A stretch of 64,000 nt of DNA from Pseudothermotoga hypogea DSM 11164 = NBRC 106472 (GCF_000816145.1 NZ_CP007141.1:186001-250000), one strand, 5' to 3'. Numbered from the stretch's first letter, positions 24,472 through 33,685 are shown. The notes: generated by a model from the letters alone, not told the origin. A program made the numbers and translations.

Positions 24472-27015
24472 TCACCATGGCTCAGTCTCTTCTTCTTCGA
24501 TCTTGACATTGCTCTGCATCAGTGCTTCTTTCACTCTGTTCTCGTATTCGTCTTTATCCAAGCTTCCGCCAGTCGCCTTCACATCGATTTGAAGGTTGAT
24601 GCTACTGAATCTACTTTGCAAATAGTTGATCGTTCTAACGACCTCTGAGACCTTTCCGAAAGGAACGTTCAGCTTCAGGTGGACGCTCTTATAAGCACGT
24701 TCTGGCTTTTTCTCTTGCTTCAGTTCGGCGACATCCTCCGAAATCCTCTGATCCGTTTCTTTCTGGACCGTGGGTTTGTACGCGTCTTCTTTCGAACTGG
24801 AGATTTTCGAACATAACTCGCTCGAAACTACGATCTCTCCCTCGTCAAGTCGAACTTGAACTTCCTTTTTGAAATGATCACACATCGGCCCGTTTTCTCC
24901 AAGTCTTCCGAGTCCGAATAGACCTATCTTTACACCCTCTGCCAAACCTTGCGCAAGGACTTCCTTCGAAACTACCCTGGTTTCTCCAGGTGTTCTCAAC
25001 AAAGCTTCGTACAGTTTCTTCGTCTCGACATAGTCCTGGTTCGACAGGTACCTCCCCTTGATCAAGACCGGCGCTATCTTTTGAACTATATGTCCCTCAC
25101 TTCTCAACCGTTCGCATACCTCGGATACCAACGAATTTGCACCGAAAGCTGGAATCTCGAGATCGATTTCTTGGAAATCAGCAACGACAGGAACGAAGAG
25201 CCTACGATAGTACTTCCTTAGCTCTTCGTAGAGTCTTGATTTGAGCGACTTTATTTTTTCTTCCAACTGCTTTTTTTGATTCTCCGTTAAACTGGTCACT
25301 TCTTCCCGTACTTGCTCTGTGGCTATCAAACTCCTCAAGAACTTTTCGAACTCTATTCTTTGATCTTCGTCTGGACAGAGAAAGAACAGCACGTTGCGGT
25401 TCACGCGAGGTTTATCGCCACAACTCTCCAGGAACTCCATTCGAGACTCGGGTTCCTTCAACACAACGAGCTTCAAACGCTCGTCGTCGGGAACATCCTT
25501 GTGATTCGCTGGCCAAACGTAAACTTTGAGCGTTCTATCATCTTTCCTCGCGAATTCTTGAATGATCTGTCTTTCCCTCTCCACGACTTTCTCGTCGTCT
25601 ATGTTCTGTTCCCTGCTGATCAACATATTGTTCAAGTTCGGCTGATTGGTGAAGAACCACCCTTCCTCGGACAAATAGAAGAGTTTCTCCCTCAATTTTG
25701 ACAGAACTGTGTCCACGATCGAACTTGGCACCGTGGGGTAGACCACGCTGTTCTTGATTTCCTGTGCCGTCACTCCTTTCTCTCCCTTGCCAGAAAATGA
25801 ATACATGAAGATCGTGGTGCTCACGACACTCCCGAGCTTGTAGGATTTGTAAGAAACCTGAATTTCCTCGTCCACCGCCGCTGCACCGGAATTCGGCGAA
25901 GTTATGTCTTGAAAAATGACGCTTTCCCATTCGGGTCCAAGGTGTTTCGTCAGTTCTCTCTCTATCTCCGGATCATTCAGATTGAAATCCCCAAGTCTTA
26001 TGAACGGGATTTCTTTATCTATCAAATCGCGAACGACCAAGGCGAGCAACCTCAGAACTCCCCTCGTCCTTTGGAACGTGGGAAAAGAACCCCACCTCTT
26101 GTACAAGACTTCGATCACATCAGGCTTGAATGGATAGCTCTTCAAGAAACGCTCCCTGTACCACGATGCTTCCTCGCTCTTCAAGAGTTTTTCCTCCACA
26201 GCGTATCGCACGAAATCGTCCACGATCTGCTTCGCCTTCTCCTCGTCGACCCTTTCAAAGAGTCTCTTCCTCACGATGTACTCTATCTCGTCATCTAAAA
26301 CTGGTGTGTAGATTCTCTCGGTCCTTCCCACCAGTTTTTGCAACTGTAGAAACAGATTCGCCGCGTTTTCGTCGTAGTGTTCTGGCGTACTCGACGGCAA
26401 GGTCAAAACCACAAGAGCTTTTCCCACAGAAGAAACAGCACCCGTTAACTCCTGCAGGAAAGCCAGCGTTTGGGACGCCAAATTCGAATCACCGACTCTT
26501 ATCGCCGCAGCTTTCGTCGCGTACTCCAAGATTTCGTCAATCAACACGAGAACCGGTGAACCTTCAGAGAGTAACTCGATCAACTTGTCCTTCCCTGGGG
26601 CGGAGTCCCCCTTGGTCTTGTCTTCGCAACCTGTGAGCTGTCTCTCCATTTCCTCCCAGAGCCGCACTTCCTTCGCATCGAAGGCTGTCCCGTCAAGTAC
26701 GACGACATTCACTCCCCACTCTTTAGCCTTGTGGTAGAGAGCGATCAGGGCATGAGTTTTGCCACCGCCGAACGGCGTTTGCAACTGAATCACGGGATCT
26801 CCAGTGCCCCTCATCAAACGATTCTCAGCCACCTCGATGAGGTTTCTCAGGCCCTTCGTTTCGTAAGTTTTCCTGAAGAACAGGTCTTTATCTGTGTATT
26901 CGATTGGTCCCTTGTTGTTCTTCACCTGCCACAGATCGGCGGCGAAAACGTCCATGGTGAGTCTTCCTTCTATTATGTCGCGGTGGGGTATCGCCACCTG
27001 CGTGAAGGCGATCAT
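24472..27015 (-). CDS. DUF499 domain P-loop ATPase of a defence-type cassette
   Basis: The 847-residue protein opens with the family's characteristic block (VAIPHRDIIEGRLTMDVFAA, residues 7-26). Walker A is TPFGGGKTHAL (80-90) and Walker B is VLVLIDEILEY (155-165). The C-terminal ~150 residues are charged and end in a repeat-like KLNVPFGKVSEVVRTI region. DUF499 proteins (COG1483) are AAA-like ATPases found beside DUF1156 methyltransferases and Snf2 helicases, an arrangement predicted to restrict foreign DNA. The biochemical role is not known to me. The start overlaps the stop of the methyltransferase C-part by 4 nt. It is the last gene of the operon. Confidence 0.86.
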   Translation of the reverse strand: MIAFTQVAIPHRDIIEGRLTMDVFAADLWQVKNNKGPIEYTDKDLFFRKTYETKGLRNLIEVAENRLMRGTGDPVIQLQTPFGGGKTHALIALYHKAKEWGVNVVVLDGTAFDAKEVRLWEEMERQLTGCEDKTKGDSAPGKDKLIELLSEGSPVLVLIDEILEYATKAAAIRVGDSNLASQTLAFLQELTGAVSSVGKALVVLTLPSSTPEHYDENAANLFLQLQKLVGRTERIYTPVLDDEIEYIVRKRLFERVDEEKAKQIVDDFVRYAVEEKLLKSEEASWYRERFLKSYPFKPDVIEVLYKRWGSFPTFQRTRGVLRLLALVVRDLIDKEIPFIRLGDFNLNDPEIERELTKHLGPEWESVIFQDITSPNSGAAAVDEEIQVSYKSYKLGSVVSTTIFMYSFSGKGEKGVTAQEIKNSVVYPTVPSSIVDTVLSKLREKLFYLSEEGWFFTNQPNLNNMLISREQNIDDEKVVERERQIIQEFARKDDRTLKVYVWPANHKDVPDDERLKLVVLKEPESRMEFLESCGDKPRVNRNVLFFLCPDEDQRIEFEKFLRSLIATEQVREEVTSLTENQKKQLEEKIKSLKSRLYEELRKYYRRLFVPVVADFQEIDLEIPAFGANSLVSEVCERLRSEGHIVQKIAPVLIKGRYLSNQDYVETKKLYEALLRTPGETRVVSKEVLAQGLAEGVKIGLFGLGRLGENGPMCDHFKKEVQVRLDEGEIVVSSELCSKISSSKEDAYKPTVQKETDQRISEDVAELKQEKKPERAYKSVHLKLNVPFGKVSEVVRTINYLQSRFSSINLQIDVKATGGSLDKDEYENRVKEALMQSNVKIEEEETEPW

Positions 27016-28244
27016 CCGAACAACCCCCTCCTAAAGCTTTTCAGTTCCTCTAAATGTTTGTCTTTACCGCTCAAAAATCCGTCCAGCAACTTTTTCTCTT
27101 TGCTTTCGATCGATAGAGTTTCCGAAATCGCTTGAGCCACTCTGTAGAACGCGTCTCTCAAACCGTATCCAGTTTCGAAGAGCACGTTCTTCATCTCCTC
27201 TTTTTCCCCGTTCTTCCAAAGCAGAAGCACTCTGTGCAGGACGTCTATCATTTCAGTTTTGTTCTCCAAATCTTTCAGATTCCTCTCGTGGGGTCCAAGG
27301 ACCCTCACGAACTCTTTTTCTTTCTTTATGAAACCCTTGTTCCACTCTCTTTCTATGTCGATTCCAGTTGATTGGGCAAGTTTTCTCGCTTCGTCGAACT
27401 CGACCTTCGACTCTCCGTAGGTCCACCTCCACAGCACGTAGAACCTCGTCAGCGGAGAAAGCTCTGCTGAAATGCCGTCGTGTAGAATCTTCTTCACGGT
27501 GTAATCAGTGACGATCTCCCTAACATGATCGATCAGCTTCGCCGCCGTCATGACGTTCCCCTCGTAATCCATGACCTTCTCGTACTTTCCAAACACCTCT
27601 ATCGCTGACCCTATCCCAGCAACGAAGTAGTCCGCACCACTGATGCCTTCTTCCCACAGCCTATCAAGTCTCTGTCGCACGCGTTCTTTTATCTCTTCTT
27701 TAACGTCTTTGAGCCAACCGATGGACTTCCTCTCCATCTTTCTGCACACGAAGTAGATGGAAGAGGACAAAGCCGCGGATTCTTTCGCCCTAAGTCTCGA
27801 CTCCATCTCCGTGTCGATGGGCCACGAGGCGGTGACCACGAGTCCGGATTCCAGAAGTGATGTGATGAGTGTTTCCCATCCGGAGGTAGATTTATGCGTG
27901 TAGACGATCGTCGCGATGCCGTTCGGTTTCAAAACCCTGTATATCTCTTTGAGAGCCTTTTTGAGCATCTCCTCGAAGTACCTTTTACCAGCATCTCGGC
28001 CTCCTTCTCTGTGGGAATAGGCGACGATCTCTTTGGATTTTGGCGTCAACGGCGTTACGAACAAGTCGGGGTATAGATCTCCAACACTTCTTTTCAACCA
28101 CACGTAGAAGAAGTCCGAAAGGTAAGAGTAACCCACATTGTCGTAGTACGGCGGATCAGTGAAAACAGCATCGAAGTAGTTGTCTGGGTAGGGAAGTTCT
28201 GTGGCGGAGCCTTGAATAACTTTGGGGATCAAGAGTTTTTTCAT
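27012..28244 (-). CDS. DUF1156-type adenine DNA methyltransferase, C-terminal chain (split gene)
   Basis: The 410 residues correspond to the C-terminal part of COG1743/DUF1156 methyltransferases. The catalytic motif IV is DPPYYDN (residues 30-36), preceded by VIQGSATELPYPDNYF and followed by SDFFYVWLKR. The chain has no SAM-binding FxGxG motif, which sits in the separate N-terminal chain encoded 630 bases upstream, beyond mntA-hepT. The two add up to about 906 residues, a normal full length. The ATG overlaps the hepT stop by 4 nt and the stop overlaps the DUF499 start by 4 nt, so translation is coupled on both sides. Activity would need assembly with the N-chain. Confidence 0.88.
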   Translation of the reverse strand: MKKLLIPKVIQGSATELPYPDNYFDAVFTDPPYYDNVGYSYLSDFFYVWLKRSVGDLYPDLFVTPLTPKSKEIVAYSHREGGRDAGKRYFEEMLKKALKEIYRVLKPNGIATIVYTHKSTSGWETLITSLLESGLVVTASWPIDTEMESRLRAKESAALSSSIYFVCRKMERKSIGWLKDVKEEIKERVRQRLDRLWEEGISGADYFVAGIGSAIEVFGKYEKVMDYEGNVMTAAKLIDHVREIVTDYTVKKILHDGISAELSPLTRFYVLWRWTYGESKVEFDEARKLAQSTGIDIEREWNKGFIKKEKEFVRVLGPHERNLKDLENKTEMIDVLHRVLLLWKNGEKEEMKNVLFETGYGLRDAFYRVAQAISETLSIESKEKKLLDGFLSGKDKHLEELKSFRRGLFG

Positions 28245-28594
28245 TCTTTTCCCTCCAAAAGTTCAACATATATTTTTTCAAAGGACGATTTCAGGGACGG
28301 GAGTTCTTCTTTTATGATTTTCCAGATTATTTCATGATCCACACCATGGTAGAAATGTATGATCTTATCTCTTGTCTTTGCCAGAGAGTTCCATGGAATT
28401 TCCTCAAATCTATCTCTCACTTCCTTGGGAAGTTGTTTTACAGCTTCGCCTATAATCTCAAGCTTTCTAACTACTGCGCTCGATGTCTTGTCATCCTGTA
28501 TGAAATCTTCATAAGACATTCCTTGCGTAAATTCCTCGATCCTTGCCATGGCTTCAAGTATGTCCTTTATGTAAAGGGAAGATTTCCGTTTCAT
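28241..28594 (-). CDS. hepT: HepT-like toxin (HEPN ribonuclease)
   Basis: The 117-residue all-helical HEPN/DUF86 protein carries the active-site motif RX4HXY: R75, H80 and Y82 in TRDKIIHFYHG. HepT toxins are RNases whose Tyr in this motif is AMPylated by the partner MntA; that is family knowledge. All key residues are present, so it should be competent. The DNA is AT-rich (about 34% GC over 28261-28380 by hand count). It overlaps mntA upstream and the methyltransferase C-chain downstream by 4 nt each. The setting inside a split methyltransferase gene is unusual. Confidence 0.92.
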   Translation of the reverse strand: MKRKSSLYIKDILEAMARIEEFTQGMSYEDFIQDDKTSSAVVRKLEIIGEAVKQLPKEVRDRFEEIPWNSLAKTRDKIIHFYHGVDHEIIWKIIKEELPSLKSSFEKIYVELLEGKE

Positions 28595-28881
28595 ACCCTC
28601 TCAACCTCCTTTAATATATCACTCTTAATTTCCTCTCTAAGAAGCTTTTCCCTCACAAGGTCAACCTCACAACCAAGAAGCTTTTCAAGTTCATCCCACA
28701 ACTCAAAAAATTTGAGCCCAATTGGTCTCTCAATTTCAATAAGAATATCTACATCGCTTGTTTCTTTTTGCTCACCCCTTGCATAAGAGCCAAATACTCC
28801 GAGTATAACTACACCGTATTTTTCCCTTATCTCCTCTTTGTGCTCACTGAGAATCTCTTTAATCTCCTCTAAGCTCTTCAT
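28591..28881 (-). CDS. mntA: MntA-like minimal nucleotidyltransferase antitoxin
   Basis: The 96-residue protein carries the GSX10DXD motif (G31, S32, D43, D45 in VFGSYARGEQ...DVDILIEI) of minimal nucleotidyltransferases. As the antitoxin of the HepT/MntA pair it would inactivate HepT by AMPylation. The ATG overlaps the stop of the methyltransferase N-chain by 4 nt and its own stop overlaps the hepT start by 4 nt. GC is about 39% over 28621-28860 by hand count. The order, antitoxin before toxin, would let the antitoxin be made first. Confidence 0.92.
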   Translation of the reverse strand: MKSLEEIKEILSEHKEEIREKYGVVILGVFGSYARGEQKETSDVDILIEIERPIGLKFFELWDELEKLLGCEVDLVREKLLREEIKSDILKEVERV

Positions 28882-30368
28882 CCTTTCTCCTCCTCCAATT
28901 CGACAGGCGGAATCTGGGAGAGGTGGGAGAGGTTCTCTAGCGTCTCATCAAGTACAGAATTCCAACCACTTGGATGTTCATATACGCACATTTCTACATA
29001 ATCCCATAACATCGGCAATGCCTGTCTACTATAGGTAAACCCGACTGCCTCAGTTTGTGGAATTAAGCGACATAAGGAAGAATTCCTATCAGCCAACCTA
29101 TTTATCCCAAGCCCCAAATAACTCACCACTGCCTTTGCATACTCCTCATCGTACCCCTCTTCGATCATCTTTTTATATGCCTGTCTCACCTTTTCTGTGA
29201 AAGTAATCAGAGCGAGCTTTTGTCGGGGGTTGAAAAGGTCGCCCCATTTGAACATGCCATACCTTTGTACACGAAAACCAAGTGTCTCTTTTGGTGGTAA
29301 TGGCTCATCTGGCACAGGATCGATCCCCCACTCTTCCATCAACTTTTGCCTCTTCACCTTAAGCTGCTCCTCCGCCTTCCTGAACACCTCTAAGTCTCTC
29401 TCCGTCGCCAGTCTGTAGTGTTTGCCGTCTGAATTCTTCTTTCTCAGAACGACGACGATCATCCTCTCCCCTGTTCTGCCAGTTTGAAACAGTTTTCGAG
29501 TCGCCTTGTCGTCTATGACGTTACCGCACGCGGGACAAACAACGAATGCCTTGGAGACGGTACCCTTGGATGAATCGAAATCTTTCGGCATCGCTTCGTA
29601 CCCATCCCCGACAATTTTAAATTCGACCTGTTTTCCATCCACATACGGGTAGAGGAAGATCTTCTTCTTGTCCTTGTTCGCGAGCCAGTATTGTCGCATC
29701 AGCGGTATTTCTATTCCACAGGACGGATTCTGGCATGGCACTGTCCTCGCCCAGATGTATCCAACTGGGATCGAACCGTCTTCGTCCTCTGGATAGTAAC
29801 CGCCAAGTTCCTTCCTCGACTCTTCCGAAACCCACCTACCCCATCTCTTTACGTCTTCGACCAGCCGATTGGCCTGTCTTTCGACCTCGACCATCCCCAC
29901 TCTTTCTTTGATCCTCGTCACTCTTCCGTACTTCTGGGGGTATTCGAGGGTACACTTCAGGATGAGCACCGCTACTGGGTTGTACTCGACGGCGTGTGTC
30001 TCGCAACCGAGCCTGAGAGCCTCCAGAGGTATCGAGCCTCCTCCCGCGAATGGGTCCAAAACCCTCGGTGGTTTTCCTCCGTTGGCGTTGAGTATGTCTC
30101 GCCTCGCCTTTTCGACGATCTGTCGGTTCAACGAGTTTTCCCACTTCGAAAGCTCCACTATGAACTGTTGCTTTTTGTTCCACTCCGCAGGATCATCCTC
30201 GGCCAAGATCAACGCAGCGTAGGACGTTGCCCTCGAACTCGCAAGGGGTCGTCTTGCCCACCAAATATGAAGTGTGGAGATATGTCCATGTCTTACGAGC
30301 TTTTCTTTTCGGGAGATATCGCTCACTTCCTTGAGGGGAAAGCTTTGTTCTATGAACCTTCTTTCCAC
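28878..30368 (-). CDS. DUF1156-type adenine DNA methyltransferase, N-terminal chain (split gene)
   Basis: The 496 residues start with the DUF1156 signature (FIEQSFPLKEVS, then RHGHISTLHIWWARRPLASS). The SAM-binding motif I is DPFAGGGSIPLEAL (about 105-118). A zinc ribbon is formed by CQNPSC (212-217) and CPACG (278-281). The chain stops at LSHLSQIPPVELEEEKG, just where relatives continue into the DPPY-containing part. I place the start at the GTG at 30368, with GAGAGGTG eight bases upstream and five bases after the helicase stop, not at the ATG at 30404 inside the helicase gene. The last ~100 codons are more AT-rich than the rest. Confidence 0.88.
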   Translation of the reverse strand: MERRFIEQSFPLKEVSDISRKEKLVRHGHISTLHIWWARRPLASSRATSYAALILAEDDPAEWNKKQQFIVELSKWENSLNRQIVEKARRDILNANGGKPPRVLDPFAGGGSIPLEALRLGCETHAVEYNPVAVLILKCTLEYPQKYGRVTRIKERVGMVEVERQANRLVEDVKRWGRWVSEESRKELGGYYPEDEDGSIPVGYIWARTVPCQNPSCGIEIPLMRQYWLANKDKKKIFLYPYVDGKQVEFKIVGDGYEAMPKDFDSSKGTVSKAFVVCPACGNVIDDKATRKLFQTGRTGERMIVVVLRKKNSDGKHYRLATERDLEVFRKAEEQLKVKRQKLMEEWGIDPVPDEPLPPKETLGFRVQRYGMFKWGDLFNPRQKLALITFTEKVRQAYKKMIEEGYDEEYAKAVVSYLGLGINRLADRNSSLCRLIPQTEAVGFTYSRQALPMLWDYVEMCVYEHPSGWNSVLDETLENLSHLSQIPPVELEEEKG

Positions 30369-30373
30369 GATAA

Positions 30374-33300
30374 TCACACCTCTCTTTTTCCTTTGCTCTT
30401 CCATTCTTCCGGTTCGACCAGGTAACGAACGACCTCGACCTTCTCGAAGAACTTCAAGTTCTCCGCTGGGTTGTTGACGACGTAGAGCTCAGGGTTCGTC
30501 GCTGCGTTCACAACGATGTACAACCAATAATCGTTCTTGAGTTGTTTGGCCTTCATTAGCTCGTTCGGAGTCAGGGCTATTTGACCACACCCTGCCCTCG
30601 CCTTCACCTCGATGTACCTGACTTCCCCTTCACCCTTGGAACGAATATCGAATCCGAGGTTCTCCCTCGAGACATCCTTTGGTTCTCTTCCATGCTTTCT
30701 TTCGTATTCCATGGCGATCTGTATTCCGATCCGTTCGATCTCTTCATCTCGAATCATCTCGTCGGCCGTTCGAGCGACAACCCTCACGACCGTCAAGAGC
30801 TCCAGGAAGGAGATAACCAAGTGTTGTTCTTGTTGGATTTCTTTTTCGAGTTCTTCTCTTGCCCTCTCATAGCTTTTCTTCTGCTGATCCTTGTTTAGGA
30901 TCGCAAGATCCACCTTTTCCCCGAAGGACTGTCTCTCGTAGAGTTCCGAGAGCTCCGCGTCCAGTTCACCTATTAGGTAGTCGAGGGACCGCAAACCATA
31001 CTTCCTCTTGATTTCTGCTTGTCTTTCTCTCTCCCTGCGCAGCTGCTCTTTGTACTTCTCCACGGCTTTTATCACGAACGGTAGAACCTCGCTCTCGCTC
31101 GCATTCAACGGTTCGACTGTCCCTTCGAACGGGACCAGATCCCAGAGGAGGGCTGGGTCTACTTCCCTCTTCTCTTTTCCATCATCGTAGATGGCGAAGA
31201 TCTTGCGCGCCACGACCTCGCTTCTTCCATCGACGATCTCGCCCATGTAGAACCAGATGAGCCCGTCGTATTTTCCAGAAGGATCTTCGAAGGTCGAGCC
31301 CTTCTTGACACCCTCGCGAAATTCTGTCACCACCCACTCGATCAACGCCTCCAAGAGCGGATGACCGAAGGACACGAACTCGGAATCTGGTTCTCGAAAG
31401 GCCTTTTCTTTGTCGAAAGTGATCTTTCTGTAACTTTTCATGAGTATTCCAAACTTGTTCTTGAACTCCAATTTTTCTGCTATTTTCTTAATTTCGTAGA
31501 GGATGGATCGCACCGTCAAGAAGCCATCCCTGGTTTTTTCCCATTCACCTCCAAGCCTTCTGAATGCCCTCTTGAAGAACTCCTCAACGTACTCGGGTAC
31601 GAGTCTGTATTCTTCGGCTTTCTCAAACATTTCTTTGATTCTTGAATGATCTATGTACTTTGTTGCGAGGCTTTCGCCCAGCATCTCCTTGATCCTTTCG
31701 ATGTACTCTGGGTCAACCTTGACTCTTTCATCCAACTCCTTCAACACTTCGTCCATGGTTTTCGCGTTCGTGACGGCATCGACGATCAGCTGGTGGAAGT
31801 CCTTGTCAGGATAGATCTGACCGATTATGTCAAAGACCTTATCGCTGCCAAGTTTTTCTCTTATTTCTTCCAACTTGCTCAAGAGTTTCGCTAAGACCTC
31901 GCCCTCCCTGGTGTCCTCCGTGACCAGGTTGAAGATGTACACGTCTTTCTGCTGACCGTACCTGTGGATCCTACCCATTCTCTGCTCCAAGCGCACTGGA
32001 CTCCAAGGGATGTCGTAGTTAATCATGACGTGACAAAACTGCAGGTTGATACCCTCGCCCGCAGCTTCAGTCGCAACCATGATCTGGGTCTCTTCTTTGA
32101 AAAGCTTCTCCGCCTTGATTCTCTCTTCAAGCTTCATTCCCCCATGGATGTAATTGACTTTGTAACCCCACTTTCTTATCTTGTCAACGAGGTATTCTAA
32201 GGTGTCTCTCGATTCAGTAAAAATCAATACCTTGGCGTTTCCACCCATTTCGCTCGATTTTTTGAACCCATCTTCAATGGCTTTTCTGAGCTTCGAAAGC
32301 TTCGCCTCACTCTCGCTGCGTACGATGTCATCAGCTCTCTTCATCAGTTCTTGGATGATCTTGATCTCGCCTGTGAGCTCATCTCGATCCGTAGCAAACG
32401 TCAATGTTTCCCACTCTTCCTCCCTTTTCCACCTTTCCTCCTCCTCAAGATCCTCAAGCGTTTCGTAGTCCAAGTGGTATTCTTTCTGCTTTTCCTGTCC
32501 TTTTGCGAGTATTTCTTCGAGCCTTCTCTTTCTCCTCTCCAAAGACTTCATGAGTGCGAACGTGCTCGATGCCATTCTTCTCTGGAGAATCACGAGTGCG
32601 AAGGCCACGTTTTTCTTCTTGTCGTTCTTCAGTCCCTTGTTGTACTGCTCGATCACATAGCGCGACACCTCGTTGTAGAGCTCTTTCTCCCTCTCGGAGA
32701 GCTTGAATTTGACAGTGTTTGTGAACCTCCTGGTGAAAATCGGATTGTTGTTGAAGTCTCGAAGGTCTTCTTTGAGCCTACGTATGAACAACGGATTGTC
32801 TCGGTTTTTCAAAGATTCCTCAACCATCTCAGGATTTGCGAAGAAACCTGGCTGAAGCAGGTCCAAGAACAACCTGAAATTCTCCGGATCTCCCCTGTGT
32901 GGAGTTGCAGTAAGGAAAAGCAAGTGATTTGCCACCTTCGAAAGAACCTCTCCCAACCTGTACCTCTTGGTCTTCTCGGTCTTGTTTCCATAAGAGTAAG
33001 CCGCCATCTTGTGGGCTTCGTCGACAACGACTAGATCCCACCGGACCGAGTTCAGCGTTGGTAGGATGTCGTCCTGTTTCGCGAAGTCCAAGGATGTGAT
33101 CACCCGGTCGTTGATTTCCCAGGGATTTTCACCGTAGTGGGCATCGAACGTGTGTCTATCCAAAACCGTGAACTTCTCGTCGAATTTTTCGGAAAGTTCT
33201 CGCCGCCACTGGTCTTTCAAATGTCCTGGTACCACTATCAATATCCGTGAGGCCAGCTTTCTCAGCCTCAACTCCTTAATTATCAAACCCGCCATTATCG

Positions 33301-33685
33301 TCTTCCCTGCACCCGGGTCGTCGGCTATCAGAAATCTCACCTTCGGTTGCTTCAGAACATATCCGTAGACCGCCTCTATCTGGAAGGGCAGTGGGTCGAT
33401 CTTGGAAACGTTCATCGCAAGGAATGGATCAAACAAAGACGCGTATTTGAGGCGGGTGGCTTCTATGAAGAGAAAAGCGTCTCTCGCCGGAAAGGAAAAG
33501 TCAATGGTTTGGCTGACGATCTGTAGCTGCGTTAACTCTGACTTTCTCAGAAAGCGGTTGACATACCGTTTGGTGTGTAGGGTGGAACCAACTATTTGAA
33601 CGTGCTCACCGAAGTCCACGATTTTGTCCACCCTCACCGGTTCGTTCGCGATGTTCCCTTTTACAATATCCCCCTCTTTCAACAT
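30374..33685 (-). CDS. SNF2-family helicase with C-terminal DUF3883-like domain
   Basis: The 1103-residue protein is the first gene of the defence-type operon. The SNF2/DEAD core has Walker A in DDPGAGKTIMAG (about 122-133), DEAH in VVVDEAHKM (about 222), the motif III region LFLTATPHRGD, and motifs V and VI in ATEAAGEGINLQ and EQRMGRIHRYGQ. A charged coiled segment interrupts the core (about 370-430). The C-terminus resembles DUF3883: LGFDIRS followed by RYIEVKAR, a D...ExK pattern of PD-(D/E)XK folds, so it may be a nuclease or DNA-binding module. The ATG at 33685 follows AGGGGG. Confidence 0.91.
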   Translation of the reverse strand: MLKEGDIVKGNIANEPVRVDKIVDFGEHVQIVGSTLHTKRYVNRFLRKSELTQLQIVSQTIDFSFPARDAFLFIEATRLKYASLFDPFLAMNVSKIDPLPFQIEAVYGYVLKQPKVRFLIADDPGAGKTIMAGLIIKELRLRKLASRILIVVPGHLKDQWRRELSEKFDEKFTVLDRHTFDAHYGENPWEINDRVITSLDFAKQDDILPTLNSVRWDLVVVDEAHKMAAYSYGNKTEKTKRYRLGEVLSKVANHLLFLTATPHRGDPENFRLFLDLLQPGFFANPEMVEESLKNRDNPLFIRRLKEDLRDFNNNPIFTRRFTNTVKFKLSEREKELYNEVSRYVIEQYNKGLKNDKKKNVAFALVILQRRMASSTFALMKSLERRKRRLEEILAKGQEKQKEYHLDYETLEDLEEEERWKREEEWETLTFATDRDELTGEIKIIQELMKRADDIVRSESEAKLSKLRKAIEDGFKKSSEMGGNAKVLIFTESRDTLEYLVDKIRKWGYKVNYIHGGMKLEERIKAEKLFKEETQIMVATEAAGEGINLQFCHVMINYDIPWSPVRLEQRMGRIHRYGQQKDVYIFNLVTEDTREGEVLAKLLSKLEEIREKLGSDKVFDIIGQIYPDKDFHQLIVDAVTNAKTMDEVLKELDERVKVDPEYIERIKEMLGESLATKYIDHSRIKEMFEKAEEYRLVPEYVEEFFKRAFRRLGGEWEKTRDGFLTVRSILYEIKKIAEKLEFKNKFGILMKSYRKITFDKEKAFREPDSEFVSFGHPLLEALIEWVVTEFREGVKKGSTFEDPSGKYDGLIWFYMGEIVDGRSEVVARKIFAIYDDGKEKREVDPALLWDLVPFEGTVEPLNASESEVLPFVIKAVEKYKEQLRRERERQAEIKRKYGLRSLDYLIGELDAELSELYERQSFGEKVDLAILNKDQQKKSYERAREELEKEIQQEQHLVISFLELLTVVRVVARTADEMIRDEEIERIGIQIAMEYERKHGREPKDVSRENLGFDIRSKGEGEVRYIEVKARAGCGQIALTPNELMKAKQLKNDYWLYIVVNAATNPELYVVNNPAENLKFFEKVEVVRYLVEPEEWKSKGKREV

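Noticed and set aside
30369-30404. Methyltransferase N-chain starting at ATG 30404
   Set aside because: It would overlap the helicase gene by 31 nt and add residues absent at the N-terminus of the family; the GTG at 30368 has a better SD and matches the family start.
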